This document shows positions 10,166 through 20,638 of a stretch of DNA of 64,000 nucleotides, piece by piece. The notes below the pieces were generated by a model. It was not told the DNA's origin, made no database searches, and saw only the letters and a program-made list of their open reading frames with translations. The DNA is from Isoetes taiwanensis (Eukaryota > Streptophyta > Lycopodiopsida > Isoetales > Isoetaceae): positions 1,058,109-1,122,108 of the forward strand of contig JAJEKV010000072.1 in NCBI GenBank assembly GCA_021234155.1. Reading direction: 5' to 3'. The position numbers and the translations under genes were made by a program. Positions within the stretch are counted from its first letter, which is position 1. Each line of letters opens with the position of its first letter.

Positions 10166-10176
10166 AGGGGAATATT

Positions 10177-10440
10177 TTGCCTCCCTTGAGTGATGCAAGC
10201 AACAATAGAGTAGATTCACGGGTTAACAATGAACTAATTGACGGGCAACGGGAACCGATGGCAACCAAGGCGACTCTAGTGATTCCACGGGTTTGCCAAA
10301 TCAATAGTAAAATAATGTCGGGCCATGAAGGACCTTGGCCAGAACTAATAGAAAATAACAATTCTAACAAATGTAAGAGCACGACGATTAAGGGTGGCGA
10401 AGGGGAGAATGATCAACGACGGCCAAATAAACCAAGATGA
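10177..10440 (+). pseudogene. Unknown hydrophilic frame
   Basis: A frame of about 87 residues: MPPLSDASNNRVDSRVNNEL, then PWPELIENNNSNKC and a Lys/Gly-rich tail, ending at 10,440 just before the CACGCCAGCGTG motif. No domain is recognised. It could be the C-terminal end of the island upstream. Confidence 0.2.
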
Positions 10441-10467
10441 TAGGTATGGCCTTGCCCATTTAATCGC

Positions 10468-10479
10468 CACGCCAGCGTG
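10468..10479. repeat. Isolated CACGCCAGCGTG palindromic core
   Basis: A single copy of the 12-bp core of the array at 8.1-8.3 kb, with further degenerate pieces (CACGCGTAGAAGCG, CACGCTTGGCGT) over the next 120 bp. It sits between the unknown coding islands and the phosphatase-like pseudogene. Confidence 0.8.
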
Positions 10480-10648
10480 ATTTAATTTGTATTACCTTTG
10501 AATTAAATCGCCGTGCTTTGATTATTTTTCGTTGTCAAACTAAATCACGCGTAGAAGCGATTTGGTTGACTATCTCAAATCACGCTTGGCGTTTGTATTG
10601 TTTGTGTTATCGTATCTTCTTGACCCGGATACATGTTTGATGTTTCAG

Positions 10649-11286
10649 CTTCCATTGCGTTTCTAAGAAGGTTCTGGTGTTCGACCTAAACGGAGTCCTT
10701 TGCAAGACTTTTCCAAAAATAAAAGTGGCTAGAGATCGGTTTCATCGGACACCGGTAGAATCAAACACCAAGTGGATCTATCCGCCGGCGCGCTTGAAGG
10801 AGATGCTAGATGAGGCATTCAAGTTATTTCGAGTTGGTATTTGGTCATCCATGGAACTAAGGAACATCAAGGATACTTTGGAGGCACCGGGGAAATCGCG
10901 TAGACATTGGTTGACCTTTTGGGATCGAACAAATGTGTGAAGTTCACTAATCCCAAGGATCCAACAGGCAAACCTATCTTCATCAAACACTTGAGTAACA
11001 TGATGGACCGAACTTGGTATCGAGAATAAGGATGATATAATCATAGTGGATGATGATGCTCTCAAATGCTTCTACAATCAAACACAGGCCCCGAATCCAC
11101 CATCTTACGATCCAAAAACTTTAAGACAGAGATGATTTTACGGTGAAGTTTGTGTCTATTATGCATAATTTGGCTATGGGGATGACGGTGGGTGAAGTGT
11201 TAGATTCATACCCAGAACTGGATAGAACGGCTGACATGGAACCACACCTTGTTAAATACGTGGAAAAATATGGATTGATCCCTTAA
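10649..11286 (+). pseudogene. FCP1/HAD-like phosphatase domain pseudogene
   Basis: After a plausible splice acceptor (TTGATGTTTCAG, ending at 10,648) the frame reads KKVLVFDLNGVLCKTF, then IYPPARLKEMLDEAFKLF, RVGIWSSMELRNIKDTL, the typical N-terminal half of an FCP1 homology (NLI-interacting factor-like) HAD phosphatase. The downstream half is in other frames: CVKFTNPKDPTGKPIFIKHL, GIENKDDIIIVDDDALKCFY, and a C-terminus ending VEKYGLIP with TAA at 11,284-11,286. At least three one-base slips are needed. The catalytic DxDG is DLNG: the nucleophile Asp remains, but the second Asp (the general acid) is Asn, as in some plant FCP1-like proteins, so activity is doubtful. The late DDIIIVDD motif is intact. 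Confidence 0.75.
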
Positions 11287-11289
11287 TGT

Positions 11290-12770
11290 TTTATTGGAAT
11301 ATATGATATTTTTGTATGATATTTGTGCCACGTATCGATAATTTCGAGTCTGGAATTGCCTCGCAAATAATGCAATCTATTATTATCAAACCTAATATTA
11401 TCATCTAAATGATCTTCAATTTTGGTCTCATCTATGTTAGCAACTTGCTCTTCATTTTTGCATATTTCAATTCGCATATGAAACGTCACACGTGAATCGC
11501 AGCCTTGTGTTATTTTTTAAGTCCAAAAAAAAAGATTAAAAAAAACAAAAACCCCCTAGAAGACAACAGCAGGTTGGCGTGATTTTGGAGTTGACATAAT
11601 CCCAATTTAATTGGATGATGGTTGAAGATCGAATACTGGCTTGGCAAACCGTACTTAAATGACAATTGTCAATAAAGGCCATCAAGGCAGGCAGATAATC
11701 GCTCTACTGCAACATGTTCAAACGTCGTCATAAGATTCATCATAAGATTCATATCCTGAAAGACATTAATAATTTATGCGGCATCTCTTCAAAAACAACA
11801 TCAACTAGGGGTTTCTTACAATATCAAAGACAAGTATCTACTAAAAACACAATGTTTATTCTTTCGCAATGCATCTTATATTGTCTATCAATTGGATTTG
11901 CTTTGGGAAAAATGCGACAAATCTGAAGGTTGAACCTAGCCACCAAAATGCGAAGTAGGTTAAGCAATCACTCTTTTGCTCTTGCATCCTTAAGTGCATA
12001 ACTAAATGTTGATTTTCTATCTAATTAAATCCAACGACATCCATATCCAATCCATGCAATAGACTCCCCTTCAAGCATGTAAGATATACATCATATAAGA
12101 AAGTTCGATTCATGTCTATTAAATCATCATGAAGTCTACTAGTCTTCTCTATAACATTAAACAGCACTCTTCCTGATATTTTTCACCTGTCTTTTCTACC
12201 CCAAAACTTGTGCCTTGTGTTAAAGATAAAGAGTAAAATAAATTGAGGCCATATATGAGGTGTTAGCATTGTGAACGAAATGCATGTTTATATAGTTTTA
12301 TTGGAACAAACAAAACCTGTATCTTCCAATATACCCTTTCTACCAAAAAAAACCTGTGGCTTCAGCTAAAGATAAAAGTTAAAGAGTAGAATAAATTGAT
12401 GCGATGTATTAGCATTGTGAAAGGAATGCATGTCTGTATAAGTGTAAACAGAAAAGGGTGCAGCCCAGCCAAGAGGCACGATTGTGGCTCTTGGGCTGGA
12501 TCGTTGAGGCATGCATACAGTACCACTTGGATATGCCATGTGGCCATATTTTCTAACACTCCCACTGCACTAATGCACACCTGCAAATAAAAATTCTACA
12601 CACTAAACCACGAAGAATCACTCAGCACTTAGAACTTCCACATAGTTTAAAACAATCTTCGATTTTTTTGGTGTCATCGTAATCTTCATCTTCTTTCTTT
12701 TTTTTGCTCTACACATAGCAATAAGATGCTCACACTATCTCCCCCCGATTGGGGTTATTAAATAAATTAT
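11290..12770. other. AT-rich stretch, no gene seen
   Basis: No coding region, RNA gene or clear repeat was recognised. The small frames are AT-rich and show no homology that I can see. The word AAAGATAAA.AGTAAAATAAATTGA occurs twice in similar form (about 12,222 and 12,367). Confidence 0.4.
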
Positions 12771-12835
12771 TGGAAACCCTTCCGGATTTCCATGAAATCC
12801 GGGGTTTCCACTGAAAGTGGAATTTTCCGGAAGAA
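12769..12835. repeat. Single copy of GGAAACCCTTCCGG motif family
   Basis: GGAAACCCTTCCGGATTTCC, followed by an inverted ATCCGGGGTTTCC and TTTCCGGAAG. It matches the units of the large array at 16.1-16.6 kb and is evidence that the unit is dispersed. Confidence 0.75.
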
Positions 12836-12856
12836 GGTATCCGCCGCCGTTAATTA

Positions 12857-13220
12857 ATGACCAGATTTAATTCGCACGGCTATTTCAGAAGAGGCTTTTT
12901 AGAAAAAATTTCTTTTCTTCTCATCTCTTCTCCAGTCTCACAATTTCTTTGGGCAGCGTTTAATACGGATTTGCATTCTGTTTATGGTTCTATGGGTGAC
13001 GGATTCGGCCATGTTTTGGAGCTTCGCCTTTGCGCATTTCGTTTTGCCGGATTGGAGCAGAGGGGGTCAGAATTTTTTTTCGAGGTCCACGGATTTGCAG
13101 CAGAGATGGGAGCAGAGGGCGAGGGTGTACAACAGCGGCAGCTGGGGCATGTCTAGAAGTAGTATCAATCAAATTCAGAGGCTGGGCAGTTATGTTTCTG
13201 ATGTGGACGATTATTAATTG
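12857..13220 (+). other. Coding-like frames of unknown nature
   Basis: Three overlapping plus frames are open here. The one ending WEQRARVYNSGSWGM, SRSSINQIQRLGSYVSD, VDDY (12,984-13,217) looks the most protein-like and could be part of a transcribed leader or first exon. I do not recognise it and cannot choose a frame with confidence. Confidence 0.2.
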
Positions 13221-13435
13221 CTGGCCCTTTTATCTAGCTGCAAAAGCTACCTCTTGATCTTGCCTCTTGTCTGCCTCATGCCCGCCTCTTTTTCTTGCTT
13301 TTTTTCAGACATGTATCCTCGCATTCTTCCAAATTTGCAAGTAGCCATCGATCTATCCTGTCCAATTTGCAAGTTGGTCCTCTTTTAAAGTTTCAGAGAA
13401 TATCTATCGACCACTGTTGAAAATGAGTGCAGATG

Positions 13436-13515
13436 GGAATTCTGTTAAATTATGAACATGGGTTCTGGGTGACTAATGCAGTAAGGGTTCTGGGTGACTA
13501 ATGCAGTAAGGGCAA
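13436..13515 (+). repeat. Short tandem duplication
   Basis: The phrase GGGTTCTGGGTGACTAATGC occurs twice in direct succession (near 13,460 and 13,487). It is a small local duplication with no known role. Confidence 0.8.
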
Positions 13516-13635
13516 CAGATAGGAACAAAACGGATTACCTTAAAGACATATGGTCAGGTTTTTGCGGTAGGGTTCAAGTGCCAACAGGCAGGATATTATA
13601 GTTCTTCGCCAAAGAAAGATTTCGGGTATCCATTA

Positions 13636-13788
13636 TGGCTTCTGAAGAAGCAGCTGGTCCATCGGTATCTTCTGCAGCTGGAGCTTCCTGGTGTGGGGGG
13701 CAGCATGAATACCCATGGACATTTGTCATCCACCGAGACTTCAGGTTCTGGAACTCAAGGCACTCAAAAATCTGGTCAGTGATTTAAC
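13636..13788 (+). other. Possible small ORF or first exon
   Basis: An ATG at 13,636 opens MASEEAAGPSVSSAAGASWC, an Ala/Ser-rich start typical of plant proteins, and runs about 50 codons. A second frame over the same DNA gives HLSSTETSGSGTQGTQKSG. It could be a first exon, but no partner exon is certain; a candidate terminal exon lies at 14,977. Confidence 0.2.
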
Positions 13789-14359
13789 CTTGACCTCATG
13801 CGAAGTATCTAGATGTCAAAGTTCTTACAGCTTTTCTTCCTCATGTATGATGTTCTTCTTCAGTTAAAGTCAGTTATGTTTCTGAACAGCATAAGATGAA
13901 TTTGAGAAGGTTAGGCGCATTAAATATACACAGAGATTAGAAATTGTTTTGCAAAGTAATTGAGTCATATTATGTTCTTCATCAGGGGAAGCGTGGGTCC
14001 AGCAAGACATGACTGGAAATGAATTTGGAAGCATTTAATATTTAGATCAAGGATGTTTCACTTGCAGGCATACAGAAGGACTTTGTCCTGTTAAGGCTTA
14101 GATATCATGCCCACTGAGGTTTTAAAAATACTGCTGGTCTTCCTTCGCATGTAAGACTATGTTTGGTGTGCATAAAGTGTGGTTTTGACCTTGTGGTGGT
14201 TCTATTGTGCTAAACTTGTGAGTGAACATTTGGCATTCTTCAAGGGTGCTTCTAAATGCCCACTATAATCTAATTTTCCTTGGTTTATGTAGGCGTTTAA
14301 GAGGCTGCTAAACATAGATATTCCAAGCTCATAAAAGCTCGCCACTCTTATCACCCTTT

Positions 14360-14947
14360 ACTATGTGAAATGCAGCTGGAGAATATGCATCCAAACAAAA
14401 CAACGTCACTGTTATGACCGTGCTGAGTGCTTGCACCAGTTTTGAGTTCATAACAGAGGGTAGGCTTATTCATGCCTATAGTATTGAAGTTGGGCTAGAC
14501 ATGTTGGAAACGCATTGATTTCTATGTATAATAATTGCGAGGCTGTAGGCGATGCACAAACAGTATTTGAGAAGATGCATCAGAGAGATGTAATTTCCTG
14601 GACAGCCATTATTTCCAACATATGCATATATTGGGAACAGTAGAGAAACCATCTGTTTATTAGACAAAATGCAGTCTTCTGGTTTTAAACCGAATGTTGT
14701 TACCCTTATTGCTATTTTAGGTGCATGCACCACTCTTGAAGAGGGTAAGTTGGTTCATGCTTTGATTAAGAATATGGCTGATTGTACAGTTGCTGCTGGT
14801 GCGCGAAAGGATGCATTTAAAGTATTTGACCATATGTCCAATAGGAGTGTAGTTTCTTGGAATGCTATAATTGCATCATATTCTAATGATGAGGGTGGAA
14901 AACATACCTTCAATCTTCTGGAGAAATCAGCATTTCTGTCACTTTAA
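14360..14947 (+). pseudogene. PPR protein pseudogene fragment
   Basis: The segment encodes recognisable pentatricopeptide repeats in several frames: VLSACTSF with EGRLIHAYSIEVGLDM near 14,430, QSSGFKPNVVTLIAILGAC, EEGKLVHALIKN, and AFKVFDHMSNRSVVSWNAII near 14,850. PPR proteins bind organellar RNA, one repeat per base. Stops and shifts at about 14,515 and 14,790 break it, and only about four or five repeats remain. No start, E or DYW domain is seen. The phrases are close to those in the intact PPR gene at 20.9-22.9 kb, but the strand is opposite. Confidence 0.75.
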
Positions 14948-14976
14948 AATAGGTGGATGATATGGCTGTTTTGCAG

Positions 14977-15089
14977 CCAAAGCTGCTACGGAGAAGGGCC
15001 AAATTACAGCTTACCTTATTCTTGTTCAGTTGTTAGATACACGCGGTTTAAACCTTGAGCCTCCTCCACCTGAGGCATTTGGACCCTGA
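14977..15089 (+). other. Possible terminal exon of an unknown gene
   Basis: After a good acceptor (GCTGTTTTGCAG) one frame reads AKAATEKGQITAYLILVQLL, then TRGLNLEPPPPEAFGP and TGA at 15,087. The composition is strongly coding-like, and a stop following a conserved-looking tail suggests a last exon. I do not recognise the family and did not find upstream exons with certainty. Confidence 0.3.
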
Positions 15090-16090
15090 AGAAGTTATTT
15101 TTGTTTTGCAGGTCTGCTTTTGCATTGTATTTAAATATCACAAATCACCTCGCTGCTTGGGCTCTTAGAGTTCTCTCTTTATGTGCATTGGATGAGTTCC
15201 TTGATCTTGTTGGCATTGGATGAGTTCCATTATCATCTGCAGTATAAGTATAGTATAAGTATATGTTAGAATGTTGTGGCCTAATCTTTCTCTTTCTTGC
15301 ATACCTTTTCTAGGTCATTTTAACCGCTGAATTGTTTCTTTAGACCCTTCTTGCATGTAATAGCTTCTAGGTCACAACAGAACAATGTTTGCATGCTAGT
15401 TTTTAATTAGATCATAAAAAGATAGATTGAAGAACAATGTTTGCATGCTAGTTTTTAATTAGATCATATTGAAGAATGAAAACTATGAAACTATTAACAA
15501 ACAAAGTGTTGTGGCACTATGGGTTGCCCTCATGAATTGGTAGTGATGAATGGAATGACTTTAAATTTGAATTGGAATGCAATAGATTACTAGAATATAT
15601 GGTTTTAGCAACTTGTCTTCGATCCTTCAAATTGTTTGTTATGTCTTCGATTTCTCTTACGACTTTAGTGTTGGAATCCCTACATATACCACATTCCTCC
15701 TTTTGTCTAAGATAGACTTCCTTAGGCCTCTCACAGCTAGTTCAAACAGCTTGCCTGCCGCAAGAAAAGCATCCAACAGTTTATGCTTGAAGCTCTTACA
15801 TATTCATACGAAATATAGGCTGTCAAGACTCAGTTGCAACCAACCTAGCAAAGAAAACTGTAGACGATCCAAGCATGTCATATACTCAAAATAGCATAAC
15901 CTGGATACAAGATCAAACCACAGCATGTGTGCTGGCATCATCACAATGCCAACACACTATCATAACACATCAAACCATGTGAAGTGCCAGAATTTTTGAG
16001 GTCATGTTATATTGGGTGTTAAGTGCCAGAATTTTTGAGATTAAAGCTAGTCTCAATTCTTAGTTAATATTACCCATGGAGTTTCTAACT
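15090..16090. other. Non-coding stretch
   Basis: No gene is visible. It contains a 52-bp-period direct repeat (15,379 and 15,431) and a duplicated phrase AAGTGCCAGAATTTTTGAG at about 15,979 and 16,020. Confidence 0.4.
15379..15468 (+). repeat. Direct repeat, two copies, 52-bp period
   Basis: AGAACAATGTTTGCATGC and the following AGTTTTTAATTAGATCATA appear identically at 15,379 and 15,431. Confidence 0.9.
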
Positions 16091-16093
16091 GCA

Positions 16094-16612
16094 TATGGAA
16101 ACCTAACCTAATTTCCTCCTCATGTGGAAACCTTACCTATTTTCCTAATCCTGTGGAAACCCTTCCTATTTTCCTCCTCCTGTGTTTCCATCATGCAAGG
16201 AAATCGGGAAGGGTTTCCACTCAAAATTTGAATTTTGGATGGCGGGCGCTCGATGGACGTGCGCCTTAATGTCGGGCGTCCGTGTCGAAAAGCGTGAGCC
16301 ATAAAAGCTCACGTGTGTAAATATTTTTAAAAAAAATAATTTCGTGGAAACCCTTCCGGTTTTCCAATATGGAAACCCTTCCGGCTTTCCATGGAAACCC
16401 TTCCGAATTTCCATGGAAACCCTTCCGAATTTCAAAAACTGGAAAACCGGAAGGGTTTCCACCCTTCCGGCTTTCCGTGGAAACCCTTCCGGGTTTTATT
16501 GAAAACCGGAAGGGTTTCCATGGAAAGCCAGAAGGGTTTCCATGGAAAACCGGAAGGGTTTCCATGGAAATTCGGAAGGGTTTCCATGGAAATTCGGAAG
16601 GGTTTCCATCGG
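16094..16612. repeat. Inverted array of 22-bp GGAAACCCTTCCGG units
   Basis: The left side (16,094-16,190) has degenerate ~31-bp units such as TGGAAACCCTTCCTATTTTCC. From 16,345 to 16,435, 22-25-bp units of ATGGAAACCCTTCCGRNTTTCC run forward; from 16,500 to 16,610, five units run in reverse orientation (GGAAGGGTTTCCATGGAAA). A mixed centre lies between. The unit is itself partly palindromic (GGAAACCC...GGGTTTCC), so the block could form a long hairpin. Every frame through it translates to repeats like METLPVFHGNPSGFPWKPF, so none of those frames is a gene. Confidence 0.9.
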
Positions 16613-16639
16613 AGGCCAACCCCAATCCGGGTAGTAACA

Positions 16640-17331
16640 CATTCTGTCTCTTCTAGATTGTGCCACAAAGGCTGAGGTTGCAGGCTTCTCTTTGGTCTTT
16701 TGTCTTTGGTCTTTTGTCTTGCATCCTCTTTGAGAAGAGCTTGGATCGAGGTTTCAATCTTTAATGCCCAATAGATTAAAGGATAATGTATTGTAGATGC
16801 TTGGAAGCTCTCCTAACAATATTACCACTTCTTCATCATCATCAATACGCAAAACTATGGCTGCTTTGCTGTTGCAAAGAATTATATTCACTTACAAAAG
16901 TCACAATATTGCTACATTGCTACCTGTAATGCGCAAATCCAAAAGCTTGCTATGCAGGAACATCATAGTTGATTTGCCCTTGTCTCCATAGATGCCTTCC
17001 AGAAAATCCCAGATCTTCTTTGAAGTCTTGCAATCTAATACAGTTGGGGCCAGATTAGCATTGAGGCATTATTGAAGTAGCGCTCTTGATCTTGCATCTC
17101 GAATCTCCCACTTAGTTGCGGCATCAGGATCATTAGGTTATCATTAGGTTTTGCTTCACTGCCATCCACAACCTTCACCAAATCTCTCTCCAACGATAAA
17201 GATCTGACTCTTATCTTCCATATGTAAAACTTATCTCCATCAAATAACGATAAAGATCTGACTCTTATCTTCCATATGTAAAACTTATCTCCATCAAATC
17301 TCTCTACCGACCTGATAGTTTGCAGCAGCCA
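16640..17331 (-). mobile_element. Ty1/copia gag fragment, inverted relative to adjacent pol
   Basis: Reading the minus strand from 17,331: MAAANYQV, then (shifted one base) FDGDKFYIWKIRVRSLSL, ERDLVKVVDGSEAKPNDN, DPDAATKWEIRDARSRALLQ, and SKKIWDFLEGIYGDKGKST with HSKLLDLRI, later ELPSIYNTLS. This is the standard order of plant copia Gag (W-rich start, 'W...D..A...I', 'iWd.L...y'). Gag forms the RNA-packaging particle. Lesions are a frameshift near the start, stops near 17,075 and 16,880, and a 54-bp internal duplication. The copia pol begins 200 nt away on the opposite strand, so either an inversion or two different elements are present. Confidence 0.7.
17192..17299. repeat. 54-bp tandem duplication inside copia gag
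   Basis: The unit starting AACGATAAAGATCTGACTC at 17,192 recurs at 17,246. At 54 bp it is in frame and repeats the gag segment FDGDKFYIWKIRVRSLSL. Confidence 0.9.
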
Positions 17332-17539
17332 TGCTTCTTTCCTAAAATCAGAAATTTGTATGATTTACCATAATCCATTTCGTTTCCTTGAAGAGTGTTG
17401 CTTTTGAGGAAGAACACCAAATTCGTTGCTCGCACTGAGTCCTTAAATTCCAAAGAAGTGAGTTTGGTCAAAAGATGGGTATTAAGTCCTATTCTCGGAT
17501 GGGTATGTTCACATTCTTCATAAAAAATCCTTTGGAGTT

Positions 17540-20460
17540 TGTTGATCTTCAACTTCTGGGCCCTATAGCCAATGGTCATTTAAATGAGAAAGGCTTGTAT
17601 ATTTTGGATTCTACTTCATGACAAAATGGAGTATCATCTGAGTCATCACTTGCTATTGCTGTTGTTTCCAGAACACAAGAATCATTATACAATGCAAGAT
17701 TCGGACATATTCATCTTCCAACTCCAGTTTTAGTCTCAAGAACATGCCTACACTTGCTACCAAGGAGTTAGAATGTGCTGCATGTAGTCTTGGGAAGCAA
17801 GTACAAGCATCTTATCCATTACAAGCTGAGTTTCGAGCTCAACACCCATTCGAACTGTTGCATACAGACATATAGCATCTCCCTCTAGAATCACTCGCTG
17901 GTAATATGATTTTAGTAGATATACATGCGTTTTTCCAATCAAATTCAAGTCTCAAGCTTTTACTATTTTCAAAACATTTAGTCTACAAATTGAAAATGAA
18001 TTATCTACTACTATTAAAGCTCTTAGGTATGATAATGCAAAGGAGTATATCTCTAATGAATTTCAGACCTATCTTCAGTCCAAAGGGATCCATAGAGATG
18101 AATGTGCCTTACGCTCACTCTAAAAATGGACTAGCAGAACGAAAGAATAGAACCTTTATGAATTTGGCTCGCAACATGCTCAAATATAAAGAGTTACCTC
18201 CATAACTTTAGGTTGAGGCAGTTCTAACTGCTGCTATTTGTGTATCGAGGCTCCTACCCAGGCCATCAACTTTAAGACACCTTTTGAGGCTTTATGTGGT
18301 ACTAAGCTAGATGTGTCTAACCTTGGGGTTTTTGGCTGCCTAGGGTTTGCTAGTGTTCCTCGAGAATTACTGCAAAAACAAAGCAAGTTAGCCGACATGG
18401 CCATAAAGGTAATCTTTATTGGTTATCCTAGCAACATGAAAGGTTGGCGATGCTTTGACCCTGTTACCAAGTGTGTATTTGCCTCTAAAAGCGAGGATGC
18501 AGTTTAGTTTACTCTGAGGAGTTTTATCACCACTGATATTATGCCAAAGTCATCAACACTTTTGATATTGATCATGACACTCAAGCCAGCCAACCTGCAA
18601 GGTCTTCTCACATGGTTCATAATGGTGGCGTTTCCTCTACTTCTATTGTATCTTCCATTGTTGCAAGCCCTTCCAATGCTGCTGCTACTCCTAGTGTTGC
18701 AAGTTCTACTGATATGCCAACTATTGCAGCAGATGGTGCAGATGCTTATGCAAATATGAACCCCTTGAATATCATGAGCCCATTAGAGTGGAAGATAGTG
18801 AAGGATATGAGTCTGATTCATATTCATTTGAGCTGCCCATGCCTATTCCTGAACCACAACAGGAGGCAATAGTTCCCAATCTCCCCTTTGCTTAGAAGGT
18901 CTGCAAGAATTGCCAAGTTACAGCCTATTGACTACTCAGAAGATTCAAAAGATGGCTCTTCCAACCTGTAACTATGCTCTTATGACCAAGGTATTGTCAG
19001 CTGAAGTTGATCTTGTTAATCATGTTCAAGCCATGAAACAACCACACTGGGTTGCAGCAATGGAAGATGAATTATCCGTGTTACATAACCAAGGTGTATG
19101 GAAGCTTCTCCCTAAACCAACAGGGAAAAGTATAATATGAGCTAAATGGGTATTTAAAACAAAGTACCATCCTGATCGTACTCTTTCTAAGCACAAAACA
19201 AGGCTGGTTGCAAAAGGGTTCGGTAAAAAGGAAGGGTTTGATTATCATGATATGTTCGCTCCAGTCGTTAAGTTAGACGCACTTAAAGCAGTGATAGCTT
19301 TGGCAATCGGCTGGCCACTCTATCAAATGAATTTCAAATCTGCTTTTTTTAATGGAGAACTGGTAGAGGAACTGTACATGTTTCAACCACCAGGTTTTAA
19401 AGATAAAGAGCATCCAACTTACGTGTGCAAATTGAAAAAGAGCCGATATAGCCTTAAACAAGCTCCGCACTACTGGAATCAGAAAATCAATGCCTTTCTC
19501 TTGCATCTTGGTTACCAGAGATCTAGAGCAGACCCGAGCCTTTATTTCATATCCACTAATCCTCAAGTTAGTGTGCTCCTTCTCTATGTTGATGACACTG
19601 TTATGACAGCCTATTATTTCTCATACTAAGAAAGCATTTAAGGAAAACTTTGAGGTAACACATTTGGAATGCATTACTATTTGAACAACGAAATTTGGCA
19701 AGGTGCTCAAAGCATTCATCTCACTCAGCAGAAGTACACCACTGAACCTCTTCTTAAGAAGTTTTATGAACCTCTTCTTGAGAAATTTTATATGGCAGAT
19801 TGCTCAGCAAATCTACTCCATTCGAGGTAGGTTGCACTCTAACTGTAGACTCCACTCATCCGCATGTTGATGCCACTCTTTACAGACAGCTAGTTGGGGC
19901 TTTACTTTATCTTACCAACACTGCCCAGATTTGGCATATGCTGTTGCAGTTCTTACTAGGTTCATGCATCATCCCAAAGTACCGCATTGGAAAGCAGCTA
20001 AATGAGTTCTCCATTACCTCAAAGGTACTCAAAGCGAAGGAGTCCTATATACCAAAGTTGATCATAATACTCTACTCTTATAATGTTCTCAGATTCCGAT
20101 ATGGCATCCACACAAATTCAGAAAAGAAAATGCATTGCTGGATTTGTTTCCTTTCTTGGAGGCAACCCTATCAGTTGGGGATCTAAAAAGCAAAAGACAA
20201 ACATTATACAACACCTAAAGAGATGCGCTGGTTGGTTCACTTATATGAAGATTTGGGCTGTCCCCTCAAACCTGCAGCCATTTAGTGTGATAACAGTGGA
20301 GACATTGCTCATGCCAAAGACTACAAGATGCATCTGCTTATCAAGCATATGGATATTAAACTGTGGTTTGCCAAAGAGCAGCTCCAAAATGGATATCTCT
20401 CGCTATCTTACTGCTCTACCAAACATCAAGTTGCGGATGGGTTCACAAACCCTCTTGGAG
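17540..20460 (+). mobile_element. Ty1/copia pol remnant (GAG-pre-integrase, integrase, RT, RNase H)
   Basis: Plus-strand fragments follow in canonical copia order. They are a GAG-pre-integrase (NEKGLYILDS, NARFGHIHLPT, ~17,580-17,760), the integrase core and tail (SKNGLAERKNRTFMNLARNM at ~18,120; LGVFGCLGFASVP and VIFIGYPSNMKGWRCFDP at ~18,330), reverse transcriptase (WVAAMEDELSVLHNQGVWKL at ~19,050; LVAKGFGKKEGFDYHDMFAP; YVDD intact at ~19,584), and RNase H (RQLVGALLYLTNTAQIW at ~19,890; FLGGNPISWGSKKQKT at ~20,150; KHMDIKLWFAKEQL; TKHQVADGFTNPLGG at ~20,420). Many stops and shifts make it non-functional. It ends 5' of a 3' LTR and is oriented toward the PPR gene. Confidence 0.92.
19252..19629 (+). 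pseudogene. Copia reverse transcriptase core frame
   Basis: The longest intact piece of the copia pol (125 residues): MFAPVVKLDALKAVIALAIG, YQMNFKSAFFNGELVEELYM, KLKKSRYSLKQAPHYWNQKI, and LLLYVDDTV with the catalytic YVDD. The first catalytic Asp region reads MNFKSAFFNG where copia RT usually has MDVKSAFLNG; the Asp is replaced by Asn, so even this part would be inactive. Confidence 0.85.
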
Positions 20461-20638
20461 GACATCAATTCAGGACATCAATTCAGTCAGATGAAACAGC
20501 TCTTGCATGTTCTGCCCCATGCTCTTTCTCGGGGGGGTCATAGTGCTTTTTCTAAAGCCTCTCTCTTGGGAGGATTGTCTTTGATGTTTGTTCCTGTTTC
20601 TGTTTTTTCAGTTCAGGCCTGCTAGTCATCACAGGGGA

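Noticed and set aside
16120-16675. Several overlapping 60-124-residue frames on both strands rich in METLP, FPWKPF and GNPSGF repeats
   Set aside because: They are translations of the 22-bp inverted DNA repeat, which happens to be open in all frames; no gene is needed to explain them.
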